Assembly: GCF_001598375.1 (NCBI RefSeq)
Contig: NZ_BCYV01000007.1
Coordinates: forward strand, 186,001 to 250,000
DNA: 64,000 bases
Direction of reading: 5' to 3'
Source of the DNA: Novosphingobium capsulatum NBRC 12533
GTDB taxonomy: Bacteria > Pseudomonadota > Alphaproteobacteria > Sphingomonadales > Sphingomonadaceae
Both the position numbers and the translations under genes were made by a program. Shown here piece by piece: positions 45,280 to 55,962 of this stretch (position 1 is its first letter; every line of letters starts with the position of its first letter). The notes beneath the pieces are model-generated. The model was not told where the DNA came from and searched no databases. It saw only the letters and a program-made list of their open reading frames with translations.

Positions 45280-46125
45280 TCATGCCCAGCTGGCGGCCAG
45301 CCGGCCCCAACTTGCCACCAGTGCCGGGTCCAGCGCCTGGCCGCCGCCCACCAGACCCAGCCGACGGCGGAAATCATAGCCGGCCAGCGGCACCGCCACC
45401 ACGCCATCGCCGGCCAGGCTCACCGGCCCGGTGGTCACTGCCAGCCCTTGCCGCACCAGGTCCATGCAGCGTTCCTCGTTAGCGCTGCGCAGCAGGAAGT
45501 GCGGGCGCACGCCCTGGGCGGTGAAGAAGCGGCTGGTTTCGCCCAGGATCTCGCAGCTGCGCCGCGCCACCATGATATCGGCCGCCAGGTCCAGCGCGCT
45601 GACCATGGTGCGCGCGGCCAGCGCATGGCCCTGCGGCAGCAGCATGGCATAGCCTTCCTCGACCACCGCTCCTTCCGCTGGCGCGCCATGCAGCAGGGTG
45701 AGAATGGCATCGAGTTGCCCTTCGCCCAGCCGGCGGCGGAGATCGGCATCGCTGCCTTCCAGCAGCACCAGCGGGCGCGTGCCCTGCATATCACGCGCCA
45801 GTTGCACCAGCGCCCGGCCGGGCAACGAGGCCAGCACGCCCAGGCGCAGCGGCGCGGCCACCGGGGCCAGATCCTGCGCCGGGGTTTCGGCCAGGCGAAA
45901 CTCCCGCTCGATCGTGCGGGCATGGGCGAGCAGGCGCGTGCCCGCCGCCGTCAGGCGGATCTGCTTGCGATCGCGCATCAGCAAGGGCGCCCCCACCAGC
46001 CGCTCCAGTTCGGCCAGGCCGGCCGACAGCGTCGGCTGGCTCAGGTTCAGCCGCCGCGCGGCCGCGCTGATACCGCCGGTTTCGACGATGGCCAGGAACT
46101 GGCGCAGGTGGTTGCGTTTCAACAT
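45280..46125 (-). CDS. LysR-family transcriptional regulator
   Basis: 281 residues. The N-terminal winged HTH (residues 1-60) has LRQFLAIVETGGISAAARRL and SQPTLSAGLAELERLVGAPLL. The effector-binding domain follows, with the conserved-looking SCEILGETSRFF and ANEERCMDLVRQGLAVT. It may control the adjacent hydrolase or the divergent isovaleryl-CoA dehydrogenase operon. Only one Cys aligns with the OxyR redox pair, so an OxyR role for nearby katG is not supported. An ATAG-N7-CTAT inverted repeat overlaps its own start codon, suggesting autoregulation. Confidence 0.87.
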   Translation of the reverse strand: MLKRNHLRQFLAIVETGGISAAARRLNLSQPTLSAGLAELERLVGAPLLMRDRKQIRLTAAGTRLLAHARTIEREFRLAETPAQDLAPVAAPLRLGVLASLPGRALVQLARDMQGTRPLVLLEGSDADLRRRLGEGQLDAILTLLHGAPAEGAVVEEGYAMLLPQGHALAARTMVSALDLAADIMVARRSCEILGETSRFFTAQGVRPHFLLRSANEERCMDLVRQGLAVTTGPVSLAGDGVVAVPLAGYDFRRRLGLVGGGQALDPALVASWGRLAASWA

Positions 46126-46139
46126 AGGTTTTTTCTATG
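46123..46139. promoter_or_regulatory. LysR-type inverted repeat overlapping the LysR start codon
   Basis: CATAG (46123-46127), GTTTTTT, CTATG (46135-46139), i.e. ATAG-N7-CTAT, the T-N11-A layout bound by LysR proteins. The left arm contains the LysR ATG on the minus strand. It lies 91 bases before the isovaleryl-CoA dehydrogenase start, so one bound dimer could affect both genes. Confidence 0.55.
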
Positions 46140-46229
46140 CAAATCCGCTGCGAAAATCAATTTCCTGCGCAGCCAGCGGCGCGGTATCATGGCCACAGAA
46201 AACAGTGGGCGGGAAGAGGAGACAAAGCC

Positions 46230-47396
46230 GTGCGTGCAACCCCCGAACTCGATTTCGGCCTGGATGAAAACGCCCAGATGATCCGCGAGGCCGCTGGCCG
46301 CTTTGCCGACGAGCAGATCGCGCCGCTGGCCGCCGCGATCGACACCGAAGACCGCTTCCCCCGCGAATTGTGGGAGCCGATGGGCGCGCTCGGCCTGCAT
46401 GGCGTGACCGTGGAGGAGGAATTCGGCGGACTGGGCCTGGGCTATCTCCACCATGTCATCGCGGTGGAAGAAGTCAGCCGCGCCTCGGGCGCAGTGGGCC
46501 TGTCCTATGGCGCGCATTCCAACCTGTGCGTCAACCAGATCCGCCGCTGGGGCAATCCCGCGCAAAAGGCCAAGTACTTGCCCAAGCTGGTATCGGGCGA
46601 ACACGTTGGCAGCCTGGCGATGTCGGAAGCCGGCGCCGGTTCGGATGTTGTGGCGATGAAGCTGCGTGCCGATGCAGTCGATGGTGGCTTCCGCCTTAAC
46701 GGCACCAAGTTCTGGATCACCAACGGCACGTATGCCGATACCCTGGTGGTCTATGCGAAGACTGCGCCCGATGCCGGCGCCAAGGGCATTACCGCGTTCC
46801 TGATCGAGCGCGGCATGCCGGGCTTCTCGATCGGGCAAAAGATCGACAAGATGGGCCTGCGCGGCAGCCCCACGTGCGAGCTGGTGTTCGACGATTGCTT
46901 CGTCCCGGCCGAAAACGTCATGGGTCCCGTCAACGGCGGCGTGGGCGTGCTGATGAGCGGGCTGGATTACGAGCGCGTGGTTTTGGCGGGCATGCAGATC
47001 GGCATCATGCAGGCCTGCCTCGACACGGTGATCCCCTATGTGCGCGAACGCCAGCAGTTCGGCAAGGCGATCGGCACGTTCCAGCTGATGCAGGCCAAGG
47101 TGGCCGATATGTATGTCGCGCTGCAATCGGCGCGGGCCTATGTCTATACCGTGGCGCGCGCCTGCGATGCCGGGCAGACCACGCGGTTCGATGCCGCCGG
47201 CGCCATCCTGCTCGCCAGCGAAAGCGCATTTCGCGTCGCGGGCGAGGCGATCCAGGCGCTGGGCGGCGCCGGCTATACCAAGGATTGGCCGGTGGAACGC
47301 TATCTGCGCGATGCCAAGCTGCTCGATATCGGCGCGGGTACCAACGAAATCCGCCGCATGCTGATCGGCCGCGAACTGATTGGAATTAAGGGATGA
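46230..47396 (+). CDS. liuA: Isovaleryl-CoA dehydrogenase
   Basis: 388 residues. It oxidises isovaleryl-CoA to 3-methylcrotonyl-CoA in leucine breakdown. The catalytic base is Glu248 in [12 protein letters not shown], the position peculiar to isovaleryl-CoA dehydrogenases, and not the usual C-terminal Glu. Other blocks are [35 protein letters not shown] and [25 protein letters not shown] start at 46230 is chosen because GGAAGAGGAGAC lies directly upstream. The stop overlaps the next ATG by four bases, coupling it to the carboxylase beta gene. Confidence 0.93.
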   Translation: MRATPELDFGLDENAQMIREAAGRFADEQIAPLAAAIDTEDRFPRELWEPMGALGLHGVTVEEEFGGLGLGYLHHVIAVEEVSRASGAVGLSYGAHSNLCVNQIRRWGNPAQKAKYLPKLVSGEHVGSLAMSEAGAGSDVVAMKLRADAVDGGFRLNGTKFWITNGTYADTLVVYAKTAPDAGAKGITAFLIERGMPGFSIGQKIDKMGLRGSPTCELVFDDCFVPAENVMGPVNGGVGVLMSGLDYERVVLAGMQIGIMQACLDTVIPYVRERQQFGKAIGTFQLMQAKVADMYVALQSARAYVYTVARACDAGQTTRFDAAGAILLASESAFRVAGEAIQALGGAGYTKDWPVERYLRDAKLLDIGAGTNEIRRMLIGRELIGIKG

Positions 47397-48994
47397 GCGC
47401 GCCAGTCCTACCCACCGCCATCGATCTGGCCAGCCCGGACGCGCAGGCGCGCGCCGCGCACAACCGCGCCCTGGCCGAAGACTTGCGCGCCCGCGTCGCC
47501 AAGGCAGCCCTGGGCGGCGATGAACGCGCACGCGCCCGCCACACCGCGCGGGGCAAGCTCTTGCCGCGTGACCGGGTAGAGCGGCTGCTCGATCCTGGCT
47601 CGCCGTTTCTCGAAGTGGGCCAGTTGGCGGCCAATGGCCTCTATAACGACGAAGTGCCCGGCGCGGGCATCATCGCCGGCATTGGCCGCGTTTCCGGGCG
47701 GCAGTGCATGGTCTTTGCCAACGATGCCACGGTCAAGGGCGGCACCTATTTCCCGATGACGGTGAAAAAGCATCTGCGCGCCCAGGAAATCGCGCAGGAA
47801 AACCGCCTGCCCTGCGTCTATCTGGTGGACTCGGGTGGCGCCAACTTGCCCAACCAGGCAGAGGTGTTTCCCGATCGCGATCACTTTGGCCGGTTCTTCT
47901 ACAATCAGGCGCGGATGAGCGCGGCCGGCATTGCCCAGATCGCCGCCGTGATGGGATCGTGCACCGCCGGCGGCGCCTATGTTCCGGCGATGAGCGACGA
48001 GACCGTGATCGTGAAGGATCAGGGCACGATCTTCCTGGCCGGCCCGCCGCTGGTGAAGGCTGCCACGGGCGAGGAAATCAGCGCCGAAGATCTCGGCGGC
48101 GGCGATCTCCACGCGCGCCAGTCGGGCGTGGTCGATCACCTTGCTGAAAACGACGAACATGCCCTGTCGATCGTGCGCGATATCGTCTCGCACCTGGGCG
48201 CGCCCGATCGCGCGCGGGTGGAACGCCGCGAGAGCCGCCCGCCGCTGCATGATCCGCAAGGGCTCTATGGCGTGATCCCGCAAGATGTGCGCGCACCCTA
48301 CGATGTGCGCGAAGTGATCGCGCGGATCGTCGATGGCAGCGAATTTCACGAATTTAAGGCGCTGTTCGGCACCACGCTGGTCTGCGGCTTTGCCCACATC
48401 CACGGACTGCCGGTGGCCATCCTGGCCAACAACGGCGTGCTGTTTTCACAATCCGCGCAAAAGGGCGCGCATTTCATCGAGCTGGCCTGCCAGCGCGGCA
48501 TTCCGCTGCTGTTCCTGCAGAACATCTCGGGCTTCATGGTCGGAGGCAAGTATGAAGCCGAAGGTATCGCCAAGCATGGCGCCAAGCTGGTGACGGCCGT
48601 CGCCACCGCGCAAGTGCCCAAGATCACCGTGCTGATCGGCGGCAGCTTTGGCGCGGGCAACTATGGCATGTGCGGCCGCGCCTATGGCCCACGCTTCCTG
48701 TTCACTTGGCCCAACGCGCGCATTTCGGTGATGGGCGGGGAACAGGCGGCCAGCGTGCTCGCCACCGTGCACCGCGATGCCGCAAGCTGGACGCCCGAAC
48801 AGGCCGAAGCCTTCAAGGCGCCGATCCGCCAGAAATACGAAGACGAAGGCAATCCCTATTACGCCACCGCCCGCCTGTGGGACGACGGCGTGATCGATCC
48901 GGTGCAGACCCGCGACGTGGTCGGCCTGGCGCTGGAAGCCTGCCTGGAAGCCCCCTTTGCCGATCGTCCGTCCTTCGGCGTGTTTCGGATGTAA
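47393..48994 (+). CDS. liuB: 3-methylcrotonyl-CoA carboxylase beta subunit
   Basis: 533 residues, the usual length of the carboxyltransferase subunit. It passes CO2 from carboxybiotin to 3-methylcrotonyl-CoA. Recognisable parts are [54 protein letters not shown] and the C-terminal [21 protein letters not shown], which form the two oxyanion holes. [18 protein letters not shown] is also family-typical. The gene overlaps liuA and is six bases before the biotin subunit gene. Propionyl-CoA carboxylase beta is excluded by the DSGGANLP block. Confidence 0.94.
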   Translation: MSAPVLPTAIDLASPDAQARAAHNRALAEDLRARVAKAALGGDERARARHTARGKLLPRDRVERLLDPGSPFLEVGQLAANGLYNDEVPGAGIIAGIGRVSGRQCMVFANDATVKGGTYFPMTVKKHLRAQEIAQENRLPCVYLVDSGGANLPNQAEVFPDRDHFGRFFYNQARMSAAGIAQIAAVMGSCTAGGAYVPAMSDETVIVKDQGTIFLAGPPLVKAATGEEISAEDLGGGDLHARQSGVVDHLAENDEHALSIVRDIVSHLGAPDRARVERRESRPPLHDPQGLYGVIPQDVRAPYDVREVIARIVDGSEFHEFKALFGTTLVCGFAHIHGLPVAILANNGVLFSQSAQKGAHFIELACQRGIPLLFLQNISGFMVGGKYEAEGIAKHGAKLVTAVATAQVPKITVLIGGSFGAGNYGMCGRAYGPRFLFTWPNARISVMGGEQAASVLATVHRDAASWTPEQAEAFKAPIRQKYEDEGNPYYATARLWDDGVIDPVQTRDVVGLALEACLEAPFADRPSFGVFRM

Positions 48995-49000
48995 GCGCGC

Positions 49001-50842
<1,842 letters not shown>

Positions 50843-50845
50843 ACC

Positions 50846-51298
50846 ATGACCGGGCGCTTTTTCGATGCATGGGCCGTGGGTGACCGGATCGAACACCCGA
50901 TCCGCCGCACCGTGACCGAGACCGACAACCTGCTGTTTTCGTGCATGACGCACAACCCCCAGCCGCTGCACCTCGACGCCGAGGCTGCGCGCGCCAGCGA
51001 GTTCGGCCAGATCCTCGTCAACGGCACTTTCACATTCGCGCTGATGGTCGGGCTGTCGGTGGGCGAAACCACGCTCGGCACGCTGGTGGCCAACCTGGGC
51101 TATGACGCAGTGGTCATGCCCAAGCCGGTGTTCATCGGCGATACGCTCCACGCCACCAGCGCAGTGCTGGAAACGCGCCCCTCCCGCTCGCGCCCGGGCG
51201 CCGGCATCGTCACGTTCGCGCATGAACTGATCAACCAGCGCGGCGAAGTGGTGTGCAAATGCACACGCAGCGCGCTGATCGCGGGAACGCCGGCATGA
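50846..51298 (+). CDS. MaoC-like hot-dog dehydratase
   Basis: 150 residues of the R-specific enoyl-CoA hydratase family. The hydratase-2 motif is seen in [14 protein letters not shown], with the conserved His as general base, and [16 protein letters not shown] follows. In position it replaces the crotonase-type 3-methylglutaconyl-CoA hydratase (LiuC) expected here. It could hydrate an unsaturated or branched CoA ester whose product is then cut by the coupled CitE-like lyase, as itaconyl-CoA hydratase and citramalyl-CoA lyase do. The stop overlaps the lyase start (ATGA). Confidence 0.82.
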   Translation: MTGRFFDAWAVGDRIEHPIRRTVTETDNLLFSCMTHNPQPLHLDAEAARASEFGQILVNGTFTFALMVGLSVGETTLGTLVANLGYDAVVMPKPVFIGDTLHATSAVLETRPSRSRPGAGIVTFAHELINQRGEVVCKCTRSALIAGTPA

Positions 51299-52140
51299 AG
51301 CTGCGCTCCTTGCTGTTCGTGCCGGCCGACCGGCCCGAACGCTTTTCAAAGGCAGCGGCGAGCGGCGCCGATGCGGTGATCCTTGACCTGGAAGACTCGG
51401 TCGCGCTCGCCGCCAAGGATGGGGCACGCGACGCCGTCGCCGAGTATCTGGCCGGCCCGCGCCCATGCCCGGTCTTCGTGCGGATCAATCCGGTGGACAG
51501 TGGAATGGCCGCTGCCGATCTGGCGGCGGCGCTGCCCGGCCGGCCCGACGGGATCATGCTGCCCAAGGCCGAAGGCGCGGAAACCGTCGGCACGCTTCTG
51601 GCCATGATGGGCGCGCAGGCCGTGCCGATCCTGCCGATTGCCACCGAAACGCCGGCCGCCGTGTTCGAACTGGGCAGCTATGGCGATGTGCGCGCGGCGT
51701 TGTGCGGGCTGACCTGGGGCGCGGAAGATCTGCCCGCCGCGATCGGCGCTGCCACCGCGCGTGAAGACGATGGCCGCTATACCCCGCCCTACGAACTGGT
51801 GCGCAGCCTGGCGCTGTTCGGCGCGCACAAGGCCGGCGTGGCCGCGATCGAAACGGTCTATCCCGCGCTGGCAGACCTCGACGGCCTGGCCCGCTATGCC
51901 GCGCGGGCGCGCCGCGATGGCTTTACCGGGATGATGGCGCTGCACCCCGCGCAAGTGCCGGTGATCAATCAGGCCTTCACGCCCACCCCGGCCGAGATCG
52001 ACCACGCCCGCCGCGTGGTGGCGCTGTTCGCCGCCGATCCCGCGCTGGGCGTAGTGCAACTCGATGGCCGGATGATCGATCGCCCCCACCTCAAGCAGGC
52101 AGAGGCGATCCTGGCGCTGGCAGCACGCAGCCAGCGGTAG
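51295..52140 (+). CDS. CoA-ester lyase (HpcH/HpaI/CitE family)
   Basis: 281 residues. The TIM-barrel lyase begins [17 protein letters not shown] and has the metal/CoA-binding [17 protein letters not shown] and a later Glu in [28 protein letters not shown] near residue 225 is typical of citramalyl/malyl-CoA lyases. It cleaves a 3-hydroxy-acyl-CoA dicarboxylate to acetyl-CoA and an oxo acid. No HMG-CoA lyase gene of the LiuE type is seen, so this enzyme may take that step, or serve a separate C5 pathway. It ends the leucine-type operon. Confidence 0.85.
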   Translation: MKLRSLLFVPADRPERFSKAAASGADAVILDLEDSVALAAKDGARDAVAEYLAGPRPCPVFVRINPVDSGMAAADLAAALPGRPDGIMLPKAEGAETVGTLLAMMGAQAVPILPIATETPAAVFELGSYGDVRAALCGLTWGAEDLPAAIGAATAREDDGRYTPPYELVRSLALFGAHKAGVAAIETVYPALADLDGLARYAARARRDGFTGMMALHPAQVPVINQAFTPTPAEIDHARRVVALFAADPALGVVQLDGRMIDRPHLKQAEAILALAARSQR

Positions 52141-52161
52141 CGAAACCCTGGCGTGCCAAGT

Positions 52162-52917
52162 TCAGCCCACTGTCACGCCTGCCACCTGCCATGCGCCATC
52201 GACGTGTTCCAACGTGACCGTCTCCACCACCTCGCCCTTCTTGGCAAAGAGGCTGCGGAATTTCACCACTTCATAGCCGTTGGGGGGTGCGGGCAGGTTC
52301 TGTTCGCTGAGCAATTGGCGCGATTGCACCGTGCCCAGGTCGGCATGGACCTTTTCCGAAACGTTCGCCCAGACCTGCTGCGTGTTGGCCTTGCGGAAAC
52401 GCATCGTGGTCATGCGATAGGTCTGGGCCCAGTCGTGCTGGTCGGCAAGCTCGAGGAAACGGCGTGCGGTGGCGATAATGGCGGGATCGCTGGTTTCGAC
52501 CGTGGCGGCGGGTTGCGGATCTGACGACGCATTCATCAGCGGCAGCGCCACAAGCGCGGCCAGTCCCATCAGCAATGACATGGCGATACTTCCTGTCTTG
52601 ATCCAGCCGTGACGAGACATTCGTCCGGCCAGACCAGGCTGTTCCATATCGCCGGGGTGCGGGGCTTCCCCCAATTCGCTGTCCCCTGAATTTTTGGGAG
52701 GCTCTCCCTCGGCATCGAAAAGCAGCCGCGCCGCTTCCCGGCTGCTCGAAACCGCAAGCTTTCGCCGTGCATCCCGCAGGCGCTCGTTGATCGTGTGCAC
52801 CGAAAGATCGAGGCGGCAGGCGATCGATTTGGCATCGTGCCCGCGCACCATCAGACGCAACACCTGCCTTTCCTTTTCGGTCAGCGAGTCAACGGCGGGG
52901 GTGATCGGCGTGGTCAT
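52162..52917 (-). CDS. Membrane-anchored LuxR-type HTH protein with DUF4019 domain
   Basis: 251 residues. A LuxR/GerE-type HTH at about 8-65 (SLTEKERQVLRLMVRGHDAK, DLSVHTINERLRDARRKL) is followed by a linker, one membrane segment (IAMSLLMGLAALVALPLM, about 120-137) and a periplasmic DUF4019 domain (RRFLELADQHDWAQTYRMT, QSRQLLSEQNLPAPPNGYEV). DNA-binding and periplasmic sensor parts are thus on opposite sides of the inner membrane, a ToxR-like layout. The target genes and signal are unknown. It is convergent with the CitE-like lyase gene. ATG 52917 is preferred to an upstream in-frame ATG at 52953. Confidence 0.82.
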   Translation of the reverse strand: MTTPITPAVDSLTEKERQVLRLMVRGHDAKSIACRLDLSVHTINERLRDARRKLAVSSSREAARLLFDAEGEPPKNSGDSELGEAPHPGDMEQPGLAGRMSRHGWIKTGSIAMSLLMGLAALVALPLMNASSDPQPAATVETSDPAIIATARRFLELADQHDWAQTYRMTTMRFRKANTQQVWANVSEKVHADLGTVQSRQLLSEQNLPAPPNGYEVVKFRSLFAKKGEVVETVTLEHVDGAWQVAGVTVG

Positions 52918-53020
52918 GGCCGGGCCACGACTATGGCAGGCGATCCGCGCCAACCACCCCTAAATTCTTGTACTGCCGTTCCCGCTGGCAACCAGTGGCG
53001 ATCCGAGCGCGCGGGAAGGA

Positions 53021-53998
53021 TCAGGCGAGGAACCCGCCCAGCCGCCCACGGATGACGTCCTCTGCCTCGGCCACCATGCGGCTCAGCAGCTGCGCGCAAG
53101 TCGGGATATCGTTAATCAGGCCCTGCACCTGCCCGGCCCAGACCAGCCCGGCCTCGACATTGCCGGTTTCCAGCGCCTCGCGCCCCTTAGCGCCTGACAC
53201 CAGCGGGCGGATATCCTCGAAAACCGCCTCGGGCCGGGCGGAAATTTCCACCACGCGATCAGACACCGGCGTTGCCGCGACGCGCCCGGTGTTTTGAAAC
53301 CGGCGGAAGATCAGGCGCGTATCGCGCTCGCTGTTGGCCACCAGCAACTGCTTGATCGCATCGTGGATCGGCGCTTCCACCGTGGCGCAGAACCGCGTGC
53401 CCATGTTCACCCCTTCGGCGCCCAGCGCCAGCGCGGCAGCCAGCCCGCGCCCGTCGCCAATGCCGCCGCTGGCCAGCATCGGAATGCTGATCTGGTCGGC
53501 CGCAGCAGGGATCAGAATCAGGCCCGGGATATCATCCTCACCGGGGTGGCCCGCGCATTCAAAGCCATCGATGCTGATCACGTCCACGCCCATCTTCTGC
53601 GCAGAAACGGCATGGCGCACGGCGGTGCACTTGTGCAGCACGGTCACGCCGTGGCTTTTGAAATCCTCGATATGCTCGCGTGGGTTGTGCCCGGCGGTTT
53701 CCACGATCTTGACCCCGCTATCGATGATCGCGCGGCGATATTCGGCATAGGGCGGCGGGCTGACCGAGGGCAGGATCGTCAGGTTCACGCCAAACGGCTT
53801 GTCGGTCATGGTGCGGCAGCGGTCGATCTCGCGCCGCAGATCATGGGGCGTCGGCTGGGTCAGCGCAGTCAGGATGCCCAGCCCCCCGGCGTTGGATACC
53901 GCGCTCGCCAGTTCGGCGCGGCCCACCCACATCATTCCCCCCTGCACAATGGGGTGGGCAATGCCCAAAAGCTGCGTAATCCGGGTCTTGATCGCCAT
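53021..53998 (-). CDS. Nitronate monooxygenase (2-nitropropane dioxygenase family)
   Basis: 325-residue FMN-dependent TIM-barrel protein. Family blocks are IAHPIVQGGMMWVGRAELA, GGLGILTALTQPTP, DGFECAGHPGEDDIPG, IPMLASGGIGDGRGLAAAL and GAEGVNMGTRFCA. Many members oxidise alkyl nitronates; others are enoyl reductases or act on alkanoyl-CoA-linked substrates. It lies 87 bases after the enoyl-CoA hydratase gene on the same strand, so a function in the lipid-type operon is possible. Specific substrate is unknown. Confidence 0.87.
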   Translation of the reverse strand: MAIKTRITQLLGIAHPIVQGGMMWVGRAELASAVSNAGGLGILTALTQPTPHDLRREIDRCRTMTDKPFGVNLTILPSVSPPPYAEYRRAIIDSGVKIVETAGHNPREHIEDFKSHGVTVLHKCTAVRHAVSAQKMGVDVISIDGFECAGHPGEDDIPGLILIPAAADQISIPMLASGGIGDGRGLAAALALGAEGVNMGTRFCATVEAPIHDAIKQLLVANSERDTRLIFRRFQNTGRVAATPVSDRVVEISARPEAVFEDIRPLVSGAKGREALETGNVEAGLVWAGQVQGLINDIPTCAQLLSRMVAEAEDVIRGRLGGFLA

Positions 53999-54085
53999 GA
54001 TTGCACCTCACATCGGAACGGCACGGCCCAGCGCCGTCCCTAACGGGACGCGCCGTGGCCAGGATTGGGGAACGGGGGCTGGGCT

Positions 54086-54868
54086 TCAGGTAAAGCGCGG
54101 CGGACGCCGTTCGGCAAATGCGGCAATGCCTTCGGCCGCTTCGGCCCCGGCGCCGGCATCGGCAATGCGCACCACTTCCAGATCAAGCTGCGTGGCCAGA
54201 TCATTCTGCATGCTGGCCGCGAGCAGGGCGCGCGCGCCGGCAATCGCGCCAACCGGCCCCTGGGCGAGCCGCTCGGCCACGGCCAGGCCTTCGTCGAGCA
54301 GCGCCTCGGCCGCGACCACGCGGGTCACCAGGCCGATCTGCGCGGCCTCGTCGGCGCCGATGCGGCGGTTGGTCAGGATAATTTCCTGCGCGCGGCGCAG
54401 GCCCACCACGCGCGGCAGGGTCCAGCTCATCCCGCCATCGGGCGTCAGGCCCACCATGCCATAGGCGGCGGTGAAATGCGCGGAGGGCGCGGCCAAGGCC
54501 ACGTCGCCCAGGATCGCCAGGCTCAACCCGGCGCCAGCGGCCGGGCCGTTGACCAGCGTGACCAAGGGCTTGCCCATGCGCGCCAAGGCCAGCACCGAAC
54601 GATGCACCGAGCCGGCCAGGGCAAACAGGAACGCCGATGGCCCCTCACTCGCGCGGCCGAACGAACCCACGTCACCGCCGCCGCAAAAGAGCTTGCCCGT
54701 CCCGGTCACGACCACGCAGCGCACGCTGGCATCGCCCGCCACGCTCGCCACCACCTGCTCCAGCCGGGTGGCCGTGGGCATGTCGAGCGTGTTGCCCGCC
54801 GCCGGGCGATTGAGCGTGAGGATCGCAACGGCGCCGCGGCGCTCCACCAGAACCAGATCGTCGCTCAT
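54086..54868 (-). CDS. Enoyl-CoA hydratase/isomerase (PaaG-like)
   Basis: 260-residue crotonase-fold protein. LFCGGGDVGSF supplies the oxyanion-hole Gly, and NGPAAGAGLSLAILGDVALA is the second CoA/oxyanion block. In YGMVGLTPDGGMSWTLPRVVG the single acidic residue is Asp, as in PaaG-type isomerases, and the first hydratase Glu is not evident. It may therefore shift a double bond and not add water. The ATG overlaps the stop of the kinase-like gene by four bases. It belongs to the minus-strand acyl-CoA operon. Confidence 0.86.
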   Translation of the reverse strand: MSDDLVLVERRGAVAILTLNRPAAGNTLDMPTATRLEQVVASVAGDASVRCVVVTGTGKLFCGGGDVGSFGRASEGPSAFLFALAGSVHRSVLALARMGKPLVTLVNGPAAGAGLSLAILGDVALAAPSAHFTAAYGMVGLTPDGGMSWTLPRVVGLRRAQEIILTNRRIGADEAAQIGLVTRVVAAEALLDEGLAVAERLAQGPVGAIAGARALLAASMQNDLATQLDLEVVRIADAGAGAEAAEGIAAFAERRPPRFT

Positions 54869-55962
54869 GCGCAGGCCTCCATCGCTTCGCGCCCCAGCCG
54901 GGCCAGGCGCGGAAAGGCTTCCGCGCGCTGCGCCGCCTGGGCATTGGCCGCCGTGCCGCGCAGCACGCGGCCCTTGATGCCGTGAAAGATCGCCGCCAGC
55001 CGAAAGAACTGGAACGCGACGTAGAAATCCCAATTGGCAATGCCATCGCGCCCGGTGCGCGCGCAATAGCGGGCGATATAGTCCGCCTCGCTCGGCAGGC
55101 CCAGCGGCTGCGGATCGGCCCCACCCAGCCCGGCAACGATATCGCCCGGCATGCGATACATCATCGCATGATAAGCAAAATCAGCGAGCGGATGCCCCAG
55201 CGTCGAAAGCTCCCAGTCGAGCACGGCCAGCACGCGCGGCTCCGTCGGGTGAAAGATCATGTTGTCACAGCGGAAATCGCCATGGACCAGGGTGGTCGTG
55301 TCATCATCGGGAATGGCCGTGGGCAGCCAGGCGACCAGCGCATCCATGTCGGGATCGCGCCCCGCCAGTTCGTCTTCCAGGTATTGCCGGGTCCAGCGGC
55401 CGATCTGCCGGGCGAAATAGTTGCCCGGCTTGCCATAATCGCCCAGCCCCACAGCCACATGATCCACCCCGTGCAGGGCGGCGATCACCCGGTTCATCTC
55501 GTCGAAATAGGCGGCGCGATCATGCTTGGCCACTTCGGCAAAGCTCGCGTCCCAGAACACGCGGCCATCCACCATGTCCATCACATAGAACGCGCTGCCG
55601 ATCACGGCATCGTCATCGCACACACCCAAGATGCGCGCCACCGGCACGTCGCTGCCCGCCAGGGCCTGCTGCACGCGCGCCTCGCGCAGCACGTCGTGCG
55701 CGCCTTTCAGCACGGTGCCCGGGGGCTTGCGCCGCAAGACATAGCGCGCCGCGGGCGTTTCCAGGCGATAGGTGGGGTTGGACTGGCCGCCATTGAACTG
55801 CGCCACGCGCAGCGGCCCGGCAAAGCCCGCGACATGGGCGGAAAGCCACGCCGCCAGCGCCTGTTCGTCCAGCGCGGTCCGCACCGCGCCAACGCCGGCG
55901 TTGGCCTGGGCAATCTGCGCCGCATCAAGCTGCGCGGGCGGTGCCGATTGCTCAGTGCGCAT
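54865..55962 (-). CDS. Phosphotransferase-family protein, ACAD10/11 kinase-domain-like
   Basis: 365 residues with the aminoglycoside/homoserine-kinase-like fold. The N-terminal nucleotide region has FNGGQSNPTYRLE and YVLRRKPPG; the catalytic loop is LVHGDFRCDNMIFHP; the metal-binding Asp is in VLAVLDWELSTLGHP. In mammals the homologous domain is fused to an acyl-CoA dehydrogenase in ACAD10 and ACAD11, which degrade 4-hydroxyacyl-CoAs through a phosphorylated intermediate. Here the two are separate genes overlapping by 11 bases. ATG 55962 starts the protein well before the kinase fold. Confidence 0.87.
   Translation of the reverse strand: MRTEQSAPPAQLDAAQIAQANAGVGAVRTALDEQALAAWLSAHVAGFAGPLRVAQFNGGQSNPTYRLETPAARYVLRRKPPGTVLKGAHDVLREARVQQALAGSDVPVARILGVCDDDAVIGSAFYVMDMVDGRVFWDASFAEVAKHDRAAYFDEMNRVIAALHGVDHVAVGLGDYGKPGNYFARQIGRWTRQYLEDELAGRDPDMDALVAWLPTAIPDDDTTTLVHGDFRCDNMIFHPTEPRVLAVLDWELSTLGHPLADFAYHAMMYRMPGDIVAGLGGADPQPLGLPSEADYIARYCARTGRDGIANWDFYVAFQFFRLAAIFHGIKGRVLRGTAANAQAAQRAEAFPRLARLGREAMEACA

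Noticed and set aside
45280-46125. LysR protein as OxyR, because of nearby katG and the ATAG-N7-CTAT site
   Set aside because: The OxyR Cys pair and its spacing are not present, only one half of the OxyR tetramer site is seen, and the site is 1.8 kb from katG.
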